Of a stretch of DNA of 64,000 nt, positions 1-13,479 are shown one piece after another. Under the pieces are notes generated by a model. That model did not search any database. It had not been told where the DNA came from and worked only from the letters and a program-made list of their open reading frames with translations. Both the position numbers and the translations under genes were made by a program. Position 1 is the first letter of the stretch. The number at the start of each line of letters is the position of its first letter. Source of the stretch: Numida meleagris. Taxonomy: Eukaryota > Chordata > Aves > Galliformes > Numididae. The stretch spans positions 20,243,700 through 20,307,699 of the forward strand of contig NC_034438.1 in assembly GCF_002078875.1 (NCBI RefSeq), given 5' to 3'.

Positions 1-3000
1 TTCTCAGAGCACAGTGGGAGACAAAGAGAATGATTTACATTGTCATCTTAAACATCTATGAAAAATAGATAAAAGTAACAGAACACTGACTAGATAGACA
101 CAAATAAAACTAATAGCACTGTATGTCTAATCCCAGAATCCACGCTGACACAATAACTAGTTCATTAAAAATTGTTTTTGTATCCCTGTATACTTTTGTG
201 ATGACAGTGTTTTATTCAAGTGAATGAGCACAGAGGGGAGCACTTGTGGAATTCCTTTTTTTGTTCTGATTATTTTTTCTATAAAGCAGATTTTGTCAAA
301 TTCATGCCTACTGAAGACGCAGAAATAGAGCTAATGCAAGCACGCTGCAAATGCTCACAGACTGGAATTGTCTCCTGTGCTGTACTCAGGCAAAACTTCA
401 ACTGATTTTCATTATTTAAAAAATCTTTGTGTTCTGCATCTGTCCTGAAAGTAATGGTTTTCACTGAAAAATGCAGTTTGTCTGTTTTGTTTTGTTTTCA
501 TTTTCTGTTTAGTTCTACATCAAACTGACTTTAAACCAGGGAGATAACACAAAGGCGTAGGTAGTGTTCAGCAGTGTATAACAGGGAATCACTTCACATC
601 CAGTGAGAAATAGGGAGCCAGGGAAGTAAAGAACTCAGACTTACAGTTATTTCACATAGTAGTTCCTTCTATGGTCTTAATACTTTGCTTTGATTGTTTT
701 ACTTTGGACCTCATTTTGTGCAGCAGAGAGATGATAAACTTACCCTGAGTATATCTGTGGTGTCATGACTGACAGAGCATCGCTGGCAACATTTGCAATA
801 GGAAATAGTCACAGTCTTACAAATAGTCTTATCATCTTTCCACTGAAGTCAGTAGGATTTTTGCCAGTAATTTTGGAAGCATGTCCATTCCTGTAATCTC
901 CTTTGAAAACTATACCCAGAGGAGAAGACAAGTCGGACCCAAAACTGAGATACTCTTAGAAAAGCATTCAGTTCTGGGACAATATCATTGCCAGAGACTT
1001 GATTTATCCTTTTTGCTGCTAAAAAACACAATCCTTTAGGTTTCTATTGCTGTCACAGTCATTTATATGTGCACTAATGCGGTCTTATAAAGTTATTTCT
1101 AGCCAAACTGCCCACCGAAATACATGGCAGAGATGCAGCATGAGAGAGCTATTATTTTCCAGTATCTGAGCTGTGTAACTAGATCCTGTTCCCACAGTGC
1201 CATTCACTTTGCTTCCATAAAGCCAGATTCTCTCTACTTCCACAGGGAAATTCTGAGCAAGATCCTAGACAGGCAACCTATGCCTTTATATCACAGGACT
1301 AGACAGTAATTCTGCAGGTTCACTCTCCATTTCTTTGCCCTGACAGCAGCTGAGCCCTGTTGGAAGAGATGAAAGATGCTATAAATGGTGCAGCATTTTT
1401 TTGTCTGTGCAGGTGACCATGGCAAATGCTTATTCTAGAAATCATCTCACACAGCCTCATTTCCAAGTGCTGAGAGTCTGAGTGAGCTTCAACTTCTTGT
1501 TTATCATCACCTACAGCTACTCGTGCTCATGCGAGCAGGAGAGGCAGAGGTGCTGGAATCAAAAGTGATACTCTGGACATGTAAAAATTTCAGGATGTTA
1601 ATACATCCTAATTTCAACATTCTTTTTTGCTCTCAAAATCTCTCTTATTTCTGTGCAATCTGGGTGTCAAGCTAGTAAGAAATACACATTTTTTAAAAAG
1701 GCTGTAGAAATTAGAAAATATTTATTAAGTCATAAACAAAATTAGCAAGACAGTCAGAAATCAGGAACCTTAAATCCGCCTGCAATCAAAAATAGCTGGA
1801 TGCTATTCAGGAAAGCCTCTACTGGGCATAAAGTGCCTTCAAGCCTAGCAGAGTTCAGAACTGGAATTAAGTCTGGTTTTGTAATTGAATCAGGCACCTG
1901 AATTCACCAGCCTCCAAATTAAAATTTTGAAACACATCAGAGGCGCTGCTTGCCTTACAAATCCCTTCAGAGTGATTTGATCTGTTTTATTTAAATGTAT
2001 TTAATTCTCCACTTTTGGCATGCAGAATACTTGGTTTGCAGTCACTGAGGATAAGTGTACAGCAATGTCACTGCACTTTCTCTGTAAGCACAGCAGTCCA
2101 ATACTGGAAAAAAATGACCAGCAGAGATCAGCTGAGGTGTCTGACCAGCCCAAAAAGTGTCATATCATGTATTTGCCTGTGTGACTAGTATGGATATGTT
2201 CCCTTGTTCCAAGGGCTCCTGAGGTGTTTACCAATGTTGTGCATGTCTCTGGTGCCACTCAAGAGCTCACACGGCATTCTTGAAGCATGGCTCCACATTA
2301 CTTCAGCTGGTTTTGCAAAAGCAACTCAATACAGACAACCCTGTGCCCAAAGAAATAAACACTGCTAGATTTCAGCGTGCTGAACAGGCATCTGCAGCAC
2401 AGTAGATCCCTAAGAAGGAGCAGATCCCAAGAGATCCTATTTTCCTGACTTTTCTTTCAAAGCATCCTAAACTTCACATTTCCTACATAGTCCAGAACTG
2501 AACTAATTAATTCTCACTGACAAATATGTATGCTCACCTTGAAAAGATGGATGTTTCAGGGGCATAGAATGGAAATGAGCCATTTGGCTACCCCTTTGAT
2601 TTAAAGAAATAACCTGAGAAAGAAGGTCACTATGTTCTGCCCATCTCAATGGTGGTCCAGTAGACAGGAATAGGTACACTTATAAATACTATTTTCCAAA
2701 AGCAGGCATAGCCATGCATGTCTATACTAAAACCTTTCGTGTCAGAAGTTCACAGCAATGTCAGTCTTAACTGGAAAAAAAAGGATGCCTACCAGTGATG
2801 TGTTGGGAGCAGGGAGAGGTAGGCCAAACAGTATCACTGCCTGCAAACTGACATTTTCAGAATAAAAATCTGCTTCTTACAATTTTCTAATCAGAAGAAA
2901 AATTGGGATGAAATCCTTTCTTTAAACCAAACTACTTCAGGATTGTTTTGTCTTTTTTTGTTTGGTTTGGCTTGGTCTTTTACATCGCATAAGTACAGCA

Positions 3001-6000
3001 TGAGATCTTCTTTCCTCTTTTTATTGTTTTGGAGGTGACAATTTTTATGTGAAATTTTATCATTCTTTAAGGCACAGCTTAGCTGTGAAGCAGCATAATG
3101 TAGGATATGGAAAAGATGTTTCATGCTGTGTGAAAGGTATGTAAAGTCAGGTCCCTTTGGCCTTGAGGGAAGTCATGACTTCCTGTTTGGGCAGGAATGC
3201 AGCAATGCTGTGGAACACTGGCTGAGTTTTCCTCATGACTCGAGGGCTGCGGGGCAAATGTATGCATCTTAGTGCTAAGGAGACCTGGCTCCATTACATT
3301 TGCTTTAGCTCTTCCCTAAATAAAAGAGGTTGTGTTTTAAGTGAAGTTCTGTCACCTCGAAACTGCATTATCAGTTTTGAAAACCAGCATCCTCATCTTT
3401 CTTTCCATGGTTAATGTGTGTGTGGACATACACTTGTAAGGACATATGTTCCTTGGATGCCAGAGGAAATAAAACACCCAGTGCAGCTGGTCACCACTGC
3501 AGTACCAGAGTTTGCTTTCACCTGTCATTTCTGATGCGTGAAGATTTACACATCTAGCATGATATGCCTTATATCTTGAGGAAATAAGTAAATGATGTTT
3601 TGCCTTGAAGATGCTGGTTTGGACCTGCTCTGATCAGTGTTCTGGCCAGAGGTCTCTGAATTAAAGTACTTGCAGTAAATAGATACAGTTAGGTCCAGGA
3701 CAATTAGGAATCCAACACTGAGCATGACCCTCTGTCTTTCTTGCTAAGAAAGATTCAGAAAGCCTAAAGCATGCATTTAAAGGATCTATGACAACATAGA
3801 TTACATGTTGTGCAGCTTGCTGATAGCCACAATAGAAACTCAGGGAAGAATTTATTCAGACAGGAAGACTGACAAAAAATTCAAGCTTCAGGGAGCAGTC
3901 TAAATGTACTTGGTTATACCAGAGAGCTAAAAAGAGCTATCAGCTATTTGTAAGATGATAATATCAGTGACACTATATGTTACTGTTTTATACAAATATA
4001 AGGAAGATGGATTGAATTTAACAAGATCAGTAACTGTAATTCATCAGATTAATTCTATTTCTTTTTTAGCTCTTCTCTTGTTCCACAACTCGGGTTGTGA
4101 AAGAAACCACAATGTGGTTTTGAAACCTTTCTCCTCTTACTTTAAGTTTTAGTGTCAATTCAGTAATTAAACCAGCTAAGCCAAACAAAGAGCAGCTTTC
4201 TGCAAAATAAAAATAAATCCAAGTCCCCAGTGTAGGTAAAGTGGCATGAAAGGGGAGAAATCTGTCATTCAAACAACTTAATGACCTGCAACCACATTTG
4301 TGTAGTTGAAGACTCTGGCATAAAGTCTACACTATGGCCACATTTTCTCATCCAGAGTATACCGGCATTCCAAAAATATGTACATTGTGTGAAATAATAC
4401 TGGACAAACAGACCTCTTTAAAATTTGGGCCAACTACAGAATTCAACTCTGTTCTCAAATTAGGAAGCAAGTAGTTTCTTGGCATTTTATATCATCTCTA
4501 CAACTCTGCTGGGGCAAATAAATGTCAGCTGCAGGTGCAGGACCGGTAGAACAGAGATGATTGTACTGTTTAGTTACTTAACTAAACCCAAACCTTTTGA
4601 TCTTTATATGCCACTATAGAAAACAAAGTGTGGTGATTGTTCTCCTAATGATAATTTTAACTCTAGTGATTTTATAGGATTTAAAGTTAGCTTTAAAAAT
4701 ATAACAGTTTAAGCCTGAATTCTGTAGGCTCCCTCATTTTCAGTGTGCAAGTTTCATGAGTGCCCTCAGTTCAGTCTTCTGAACACGTTCAGAACCGCTC
4801 CAGTGCAGCAGCTATTTACCTCTCAACTGTGTAAGCCTTCCACACATCCAGAAACAAGATGGAAACTCACCAAAGGTTCTTGAGAGGCAGAGCCTCAATA
4901 CATAACTGCGGCACAGTCCTCAGTAATAGCCAGGAAGTATATTCTTTTCCATTTGTCCTTCCAATTGAAAGGCAAGCAGAGACACCAGATGGCCTTTTTA
5001 AGCAATAAGTAAGTAGTTAAATGCTCACAGATGATTTGGGAGGATTGTGTTTTATGGCCCTCTGGGTTCAATACAAACAAAAAGGGGTTTTCTATAAGCT
5101 GTGAAACTTTCTGCCTCAGGGAAGTTGTGGATGAAAAGATCTTTCACATCTAAAAAGCATACAATTTCCATCCTATACTACGTAATTCTTGTCTGTATAC
5201 ACTGTATGAATTTGTTCTTTTTACAAGCATAGAGATGAAAGCAGTGAATTTTGCTTTCTGAGACTAGATAGAAACTGAATATTTTTGGAGACACCAAATA
5301 TCTGGAATATGTGATTAGTGAAACGCATCTTACTGGCTCTGCAGGACACCCTGAAACCCTGGTGTTACGGAACATTCTTTTAATATCAACTGAAATAACC
5401 TTGAAATCAGAGCTTTTTCATGTTTTCCCAGACAGAACAGCTTTCTGACCTAACCTCTCTCATTAACACTTTCCTCTCAGTGATGAAAAGCAGGCTAAGA
5501 GTCACCGGTTCCACGTCTCTTTTAGGTGATGTTTGCAATATTTTTTACCATTGACACCATGTGAAGCTTTTCCTGAATGGCACTATATCTTAAGTGATAC
5601 CCAGGGAAGCAAAATAGGGAAGGTAGGTCTTGTTAGGTCTCAGGTGTTAACTACATGAAGAACCTTTTATCTAGTGTGTGCCAAGATTCATATCAATGTG
5701 TGTCTCCCCATCACATATATGCATAAATTTTGATAGTGCAATTTTCAGCCACTTGAGCAACCGCATGCCTCAGAATTGCCATGCATTTTTAACTTCTTTT
5801 TTTCACTTACACCATTTTAGACTCTTTTTCATCCATGAGATGCTGAAGGCATTCTGTTTTTGTCAGTCTGTTATTCTTGCTCTGTTGTACGTCTGTTGTA
5901 TGATCCCTCTTACTCAGTGTGTGCACCATTGTACGGCTACAAAAGTGTATTCATAAATAATGTCTCTGGGTAAATTACAAGACAGTACTTAACTCAAAAG

Positions 6001-7454
6001 CATTGCAGGAAGTGTTTGCTTTTAGCATTCTTTAGTTGTTTTTTTTTCTTGAATTCTTCTAGTCCTAATAAATCACAGGGGAAAAAAAAAGAGGTTTGCA
6101 TTCATTTAATTTTTTTTTTCAAAGACAGTAGATTTTAGAATAATCATCATAAAACCTTTTCTTAAAACCTATCAGCAGTATTTTTGTATTAAAAAATTGC
6201 ATCATTCAGTATTTATAAACTAATAAATGCTGGTGAGATTTGTCAGTCTCTACTCTTTTCTCCTGAGGAGAGATGACTAATTTGTATTGTGTTTTGAATG
6301 ACACTTATTCACCCAAGTGGATAAATGCCACAGAAGAGGTGACAGCGCATGCGACTGACGATGTCTGTAATTGCCTTTACCTACATAAACAAAAAGATTA
6401 GCATACGCTGAGTACTCCAGAGAGCATTACCACTCAGTCTTCAAAATGAGAATCCTGGGAAAGATAACAGTCATTACAACTGAGATTCTAAATTAAAACC
6501 AAAAAAGAAAGCATGTCAATAAATAAAACTCCAGAAAAATAACCCATAAGAATATATCACCCCATTTCCACCTTTAAAATCATTGAGGCATTTGAGCTTT
6601 AGTGTTGTGTAACAAAAAATGGAGTTAAAATGTATATGGAAGGTCCAGGAACAACCTTGGTTCCAGTCCTTTTATTCTCTGTACCATTCATGAAGATGCA
6701 TTCAAAGAAAGAAGGCTGGGGATGGTTAAATAATTTTGTACATTAATACTGCCAGGTTACATGTTTTATATGATGAAAGACAGTTATAAATTATAAAACA
6801 ATATGTGTCATTTTCTTGTCTTATTTACTCTTCATCTACCATGCAAGCTAATTAACAAGTAAAGCTAAGATTTAACATAGCCCTTTCTACTTCCAAGACA
6901 AACTGTTATCGCTATTAACATGGTACAAATTTGGATGAATTGCACTGAAGTCAACTGATTTCTTTCAGAATTACACCACCATATTCAGAAAATTAAAAAA
7001 AAGGTTGACCCTGTGCAAGGAAGTGGTTTGGTGCACCTTCTAGGAAGCTGAAATGTATAGTAAATAAAGCACGGATCACATAAAGCAAGTAGAACATAGC
7101 CCTGCAACTGAGACAGCACAGGGTCAAAATTAATTCTTGGTCTGGAATTTCCAGCACAGGTCAGCTCTTGTCAGCACCACAACATTCCTGCCTGAAAGTC
7201 AGACATGGAAGCATCATGCTGGGGAAAATAAGGACTTTGGTGACAGTGTCCTCACAAGTAACAGTGTTTGCCAAAACAAACAAGAACATCTTTGACACAA
7301 CTCCCTACATACAGTTTGTTATGTTGCTTACCACTTTGGGGCTTCTGTCTACCCTAAATCAGTGTAGGGAGAGTGGAAATGCAGCAAGATTAGGAAGAAG
7401 AAAGGGAGCTCTTTGCATTACACAGAATTCTTCCCCTGCACTTTTAAAATGTCT
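1..7454. other. Unique AT-rich non-coding DNA, no gene seen
   Basis: No coding region, RNA gene or clear transposon could be supported over these 7.4 kb. Open frames are at most about 90 codons, occur on both strands and show no domain. Short T or A runs occur near 6046, 6080 and 6111. It could be intergenic or intronic. Confidence 0.6.
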
Positions 7455-7938
7455 ATCTGGAGCAGGTCCAAAGAAGGGCAGCAAGGCTTGTGAAAGGCTT
7501 GGAGAATATGCCCTGTGAGGAGTGATTGAAGGAACTGGGGCTGTTTAGTCTGGAGAAGAGGAGGCTGAGACCTTACTGCTCTCTTCAAATACCTGAAAGG
7601 TGATTGCAGCAAGAGAGGGGTTGGTCTCTTCTCACTGGTGACAGGTGACAGGACAAGGGGAAATGGCCTCAAGATGCGCCAGGGGAGGTTTAGTTTGGAT
7701 ATCAAGAAAAAATTCTTTACAGAAAGGGTTGTTAAGCACTGAAACAGGCTTCCCAGAGAGGTGGTTCAGTCACCATCCCTGAATGTGTTTAAAAACCATT
7801 CGAATGTGGCACTCAGGGACATGATTTAGCGGTGGGTTGTTAGAGTTAGGGTAGTATGGTTGGTTGCGGTTAGACTTGATGATCTTGAAGTCTTTTCCAG
7901 CCTGACCAATTCCATGATTCTATGATTCTATGATTCTA
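7455..7938 (+). mobile_element. CR1 LINE, 5'-truncated 3' end
   Basis: This is the last part of a chicken-repeat-1 (CR1) non-LTR retrotransposon. It covers the end of the reverse-transcriptase ORF2 and the 3' UTR. The part near 7540-7565 encodes a degraded form of the conserved LFSLEKRRL stretch. The segment after 7620 matches the CR1 C-terminal coding pattern also seen at 33.8 kb and 37.0 kb. The 3' UTR has the typical GGACTTGATGATCTTGAAG-like block, and the element ends in a repeated ATTCTATG tail at about 7913-7938. Severe 5' truncation is normal for CR1. There is no open frame through it, so it is dead. Confidence 0.93.
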
Positions 7939-8715
7939 CTTTCATTGTTTCATGATTTCTAGAAATCACTGGAAACAAATGTTTTCATTTTTTCTAATAT
8001 GTTTCCAGAAACCGGTCCATGTGTTTAAAATAGCCCAAAGGAATGAGGCATAGGCTCTGAGCAAATAATAGCATGAGAAACCACAATTAAATCCTTTATT
8101 GTCAATCATACACAGGAGGTGGTGAAATAATGAGTGTAGTTCTGACATAAAAATTTAGTTTACCTGAACAACATCGTAGGATATTAGTCTCAGTATAGTT
8201 TTCAGATGTAATGTGCTAAGCATTCAGACATTTTTGCCTTTTGCTGTCAGTCCATTAAGCTAATGGTCAAATCACCTTTCCATCCTCCTTGCTGCTAGCA
8301 TCATTTGTGTTTTTCAAACCCTTCTGCCTTTAATTGCCTTCAATGACAACACAAATGAACACTTGAATGAACATAACTGGAGTGCAATAAATCAGAGTGA
8401 ACAAGTTTGAAGTATAATAAATAAATCCACCAAGGATTAAATATTGAGAAGGTGACTTTTGCAGAAGGAAACCATGTTCCTGAGAGGGTACATCTCTTTT
8501 AATAAGGCAGCTTCTCTCTTCTGAGTTCTTAGCTTTTATGTAGCATACACATCCCAGCAATCCTTCCTATGTCTCTAGTGACATGCAGGGGGAATCCATA
8601 ACTGCTGATGACACAACACTAAATGGGAACCATCAGGTAAGGGTTTTTTTTTCACAGGGACACAGCTAGGACATCCATCACTTTCTGTGAGTCACCTGTT
8701 CCCTGAAACAGCAGG
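7939..8715. other. Unique non-coding DNA between CR1 fragments
   Basis: About 780 bases of AT-rich sequence with no recognisable repeat, RNA or coding exon. Confidence 0.55.
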
Positions 8716-8796
8716 TACAGAATCATGAAATATACAGAGTTAGAAGGGATCCACAAGGATAAACAAGAACAACTCCTGGTACCTGGATCTAAACAC
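8716..8796 (-). mobile_element. Decayed CR1 3' end fragment
   Basis: The plus strand starts with an AGAATCATG-like block and runs into AGAGTTAGAAGGGATCCACA. This is the reverse complement of a CR1 3' tail followed by its UTR (AGAGTTGGAAGGGACC pattern). Similarity fades near 8796. It is much more diverged than the other CR1 copies here, so it is an old insertion; the boundaries are approximate. Confidence 0.6.
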
Positions 8797-10573
8797 GATA
8801 TAAATTGCTTTAAGGTTTTAGCTATTAAAAGAATCTTACATTTGAGTGATTTCTTGCATAGTCCCACTGAAGCTGCAGCAGATGGATCTAGTCTGGCATT
8901 TTCTCAGTGTGATCATGTCTGTGCCATGAATAGTGTTTGCTGTAAAACTGTTTGTCTGACCTGTTCCGCCTGCCACAGAACATCTTTGATGGCTAGTTTA
9001 ATATTCCAGAAGATAAGCAGCATAAAAAGCCACACTATTCACAGAGGATGGTCTAGTTCGTGTAATCTTTTCCCCTAGGATGTGCTTCTCCTTAACCCTG
9101 AGATGAGGGTAGTAGATGGAGAAGCTCAGCAGGGCTGTTATAACCTGGGGCTATTTAGCAGTTCAAGCGTAGCTGCCACACTGAAGTTAGATAGTAAAGT
9201 TTGTTGGCTTGTGCCAACAGTGTAGTGTTAAACAGGTTTTTTTTTCTTGTTCCCTTCCTGCTTTGCACGATCACAAAAAAAGATTCTAGGTAGTCACAAG
9301 AAACAATAAAAGGTGGGAGATCACTCCTGCATCAGAGTTTAATATTTTCAGTTACTTGGAATAAACATCAGTGAAAATGTCTCTCTGCTCCTGGAGAAAG
9401 AGCTTGGCTAATTAAAGACTTTAGAAAGTTTTCTCACTGTTTTAGAAATCAGTATGAGGTGAAATTCTGAAAGGCACAGTTCATACTCAATAAACTTACT
9501 AATCAAGATTGGCAAATTAGACAGCATTTTAATTTTCCTAGTATCCTTCCACAGAATTTTGAAGCACTCCATTTTTGGTTAATGCAATTAGGAACATTCA
9601 AAGAGTCAGTAAGAAGAAGCATTCCCAGTGTTTTAATTAGTAATTGAAGACTGGAGAGAAAAGGTGAAGAGAGACCAGGCTATCTGATGCAATGATTGAC
9701 AAGTCTGTTGCAGTATAGCCACATATCATAGCCGTGGATAAACAAAGGATTATCCCTTGCAATAATGCTGTGTTTGACATTTACAAGAGATTCTGAGTGA
9801 GATTGCAGAAGCATCTTTTTTTTCCTCTCAATTCACAGAAGACAATAAACTTCCTTCAGTAACTACCACAGAAAATGAAGCAGTTACTACAGACTTCAAA
9901 TTTTAATTAATTTTTACAGCAAGTCCTCTGAAGTGCAAAGGCTGGGTCTACACAAGCACTGAACACACGGCCACGCAACACAGTGTGCAGTCAGTCTTGG
10001 CATGAGCAAATGCAGCAATTTCACATGCAGCCAGCATTTTCATTTGTGTTTCTGGATACGAATGTACTTCTGTGACTGATGTGCCTTTATGACACCCAGG
10101 GTTTACATTTGTGAACGCTCATTAGATTTCTCATTTTTTCTTTAGTAAATGCGAACTCTACATTCATCAGAAAAGATATTTTCTGCCTTATAAAGGGCTT
10201 CTGTAATTTCAGTGCTCCTTAGTTATGAACTTATGAAATCATTTCAATGTCTAGCCTTCATGTAATGCAGCTGATCCTGCTTGATCTGCTAGTGTAGATC
10301 TGTCCTCTGATAGAAAACACACTGTCACTATTAATACTGTTTGTGCTTGCAGGAGGTCTAGCTCAGAATAGTCAAACTTCCAAGTCCTTCAAGGCTCTGG
10401 AAATGGTGTAGTATGATTTTGTCAGACTGTGAGCAGTCAGGGACAGCTCATCCATATCAGTGCTCCAGTCTCAGCAACCACTGATGGTACCAAAGATTTT
10501 CCTAAACTCCTTCTACTGAGAAGGTTTCACAGATATGTACTGCTCTCCAGGAACAGGGATGAATCCCTACCAT
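8797..10573. other. Unique non-coding DNA, no gene seen
   Basis: A 117-codon frame crosses 8725-9078, but it starts inside the CR1 scrap and has no recognisable domain. Nothing else was recognised. Confidence 0.55.
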
Positions 10574-10692
10574 TGCTGAAAAATAGTGTTTTGTAGCTGA
10601 GAATTTGCTCCATCAAACAGTGTTATTGTGCCCTTTCCATCTGTTGTAGTTTCCATGGAAATAAATAGGAGGCATTACTTCTGAAGCGAGCT
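10574..10692 (+). mobile_element. Mariner-derived element, 3' end only
   Basis: About 120 bases match the right end of the mariner-derived elements at 13.5 kb (+) and 54.7 kb (-). It runs through a TGTTTTGTAGCTGAGAATTT block, then CCATGGAAATAAATAGGAGG, and stops just after the inverted terminal repeat (reverse complement TCAGAAGTAATGCCTCC). The left part is missing, so this is a truncated copy with no coding capacity. Confidence 0.75.
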
Positions 10693-13479
10693 ATGTATGT
10701 AAAACCCTGTCTCACCATACATTCATTTATTTGTTCTTTCAGTGTACACAAGCAGCTTCATAATGAGCTCCACCACAATCTGTTCCTTGGACTGTAGCAA
10801 CAGTAGCATGTGATGCACAGTGCAGAGATGATGCTCTGAAACCTGTATCAGTACCATCCGAGCTCTTCCTACACTATAAAGGCCTGCCAAATTTCCAGCC
10901 TGTAGCCACACAACTTCTACCAGCATGCTGTCTTCAAATAAGCTATGTCTCCTTTCACCAGAAGTGTATTGCAAAATAGAAGAATCAAAATTGAAATGTT
11001 GAGAACTGGCTTCAAGCTCAGGCTACCAAAAGGCATGCAAAAGAACTCATTATGGAGAAGCAAAGTAGTTAGAGCTACTGCAAGAACTTCAGGAAATTCT
11101 GTGAGAGTTTAAGGTAAGTGTAACTAGCTATTGCAGGTTTTGCTCAAAACAAGAAACATTAACCAAGGCTTGTAATATTATAAATGTTAAGACATTCTTT
11201 CCTCCATGAAGACCCCTGATTTCCAAACACCTGAGGAATCATCTGAACTTGATTTCTGAATGTGCATACTCTTCAGATGCTGGGTAACATCTTTCAGTTT
11301 AAGTTCACTGGCGCTAAAACGATCACAGTTTTTCTTTCTGAACAATTTCCCGTATAGGGAATGCTGCATCTGTGAAATCATTAACACAATATCAAGTATG
11401 TAAAATAGATGAGCCAAAAAGCTATTATCTTTCTTACAAGTTCTTCTCCTTATTGTGGACATAAGTAGCATGGTTTTGCTTTTTTTTTCCCTGCTTATCA
11501 ACAACACATTGCTAAACAACATGGCAAACCTCAGTCATAGCCTCATCAGTCCATTTTCCAATATGGAGTCTTAAGACATACTCTCACATGTATTTAGATA
11601 CCAAAAGATCTGGGTCATGCACTAGGATTTTTGAAAGTATGAAGGTAAATAACTTTGATTTTGTTCTGGATACTTTTACATTAGCTTTAATTATAATTTT
11701 GATTATAAGGCACACATCTACATCTTTATATATCTGTAAAAAATATATAAATAATACATATATGATGTATATATATCTGTAAAAAAATGTACATGGTTTC
11801 CACATCAAGTACCAAACTGAGAACATCATGCAATGGTTTTAAGTCAGTTTTGAGCTCTATAAGTGTTACTTTTTAAACCTGGACACCCTACTTGTGATAC
11901 CAAGAGCCAGGGCTCTTTTACTGATGAATCATACAGACCCTTTGAATTTAAAATGGCTGTATCAGAAATGCTGCATAAGCATATGTACCTGTTGTATTTT
12001 AAAATGTTTCTCTGAGTCTGACTTTATGTGTCCATGTCCCAGTTCACTGACCTACAGCAAGGGAAAAGTTAACATTTTTTCCAATTTCAGCTTCAGTTCT
12101 GTTTCCTTACAATCATAATTTTAAAACTCTGAAAAACATTTGATTCCAAAAGTGTACTTACGCCTCCTCCAACAGCCCAAGAATTATTTGGGTTTTTCAT
12201 TGGATGCCAGTAAATTGAATCTGAACTAACTTACCAACAACTTCTGAAAACTCTGGTTGTATTTCATTGTAAATGACCAACGCCATAATGAGGTCACTGC
12301 TCTGCAGTTTTTCCTCTTACTAATTAATCACTTCCTGATCAATGACTAGCAGATTTCTATATATATATTTGACACCTATCAATTTATAGGATACCTGATA
12401 AGCCTTTGAAAAGGTCTGCCTGCTTGGGACTAGCTTTCGTTACAGAGGCTACCAAAATAGGAAAGATAGAGGAAAAAAAAAAATCAAATTTTCTCAATGG
12501 AAATCTTCTAGGAAGAAGCAAAAATATGATAACGCTATATAGTTTACTGAGATGTTATTCCCCCACCCTCCCCAGTAGGAGAATCAGAGCTGGTACATAC
12601 AAGGTGAAGGGGTATAAAAATATTTTCTGGCAGGAAAGGGGACTGCAGGGCTTTCTTGCTGCTAAGGAACCAGTGGATATTGACTTAGAAATGACAGTTC
12701 AGTCAAGGAGTAAGTATATTATGAGACTTTTAAAGTTAACTTTCATAAGTAGGAAGAAACTGAGAAGCTTGAAAGAGGATCAGCAATGATTACATGGTGT
12801 GTGAAGCTGAAGAGATTGATTGCAGGGAGGGATGAGGAGTGGGAAGCTCTGACCAAGGAGATCCCTCATTACACCAGTAGGGAATGCTGAGCAAGAGCAC
12901 TAAGAACTCCTCTGGTTCAATGTACTCTGCGAGTGCTGACTGAAGCTCCATTTCCCTGGCCTCGATGAAAGCATCATGTTTTTCTCCCACCAGTGGGTAT
13001 GATCACAAGAGGCTATTGCATATGTGCTTCAACAGTTTCTCTGAGCAAGAATTTGGATGCTGGTAGAAGCACATGTGCTGCTGTTAATGCAGAGCAGCTC
13101 ATGTTAGTCAAAGACTTTGCTTATTATCATTAGTGTTCATTGCCTAAGTATATTGTCATTATATTCATAACCTAATTCCAATTCTAATGTTATAACATTA
13201 TTTCTAATACTGCATCTATGTAGAAGCCTTTAGTGACTAAGCACTGAGATACCTTATGACTAGTGTATTTTTGAGCTCCTCATTCTATGCTCCATTATTA
13301 TAAAGTCAATTCTCTATTAAAGGACAAAAGGAGCTTAGGAAAGAAACTCAAACCTATGTTGCAGACAGCAATGGATATGCAACACTCAGATCAGTGATTT
13401 TTCTATTTATAACTCCAGAGCTGTTAAGCATTTCATTGCAGCTAAAAGATCTAAGCATGGATGTAAAATAATGTGATGG
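10693..13479. other. Unique AT-rich non-coding DNA
   Basis: The longest frame is 127 codons at 12406-12789 (+). It shows no domain and contains lysine-rich low-complexity sequence. The AT-rich repeat at 11.7 kb and a 16-base palindrome at 13185-13200 are the only structure I see. Confidence 0.55.
11720..11788. repeat. AT-rich tract with a short direct repeat
   Basis: TATATATCTGTAAAAAA occurs at about 11727-11743 and again at about 11770-11787, separated by alternating AT sequence. It looks like a small local duplication in low-complexity DNA. The open frames crossing it on both strands are artefacts of this composition. Confidence 0.6.

Noticed and set aside
12406..12789. A 127-codon plus-strand frame
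   Set aside because: No recognisable domain, lysine-rich because of A runs, and not supported by any neighbouring feature.
13185..13200. A 16-base palindrome, TAATGTTATAACATTA
   Set aside because: In very AT-rich DNA a palindrome of this size is expected by chance; nothing nearby suggests a role.
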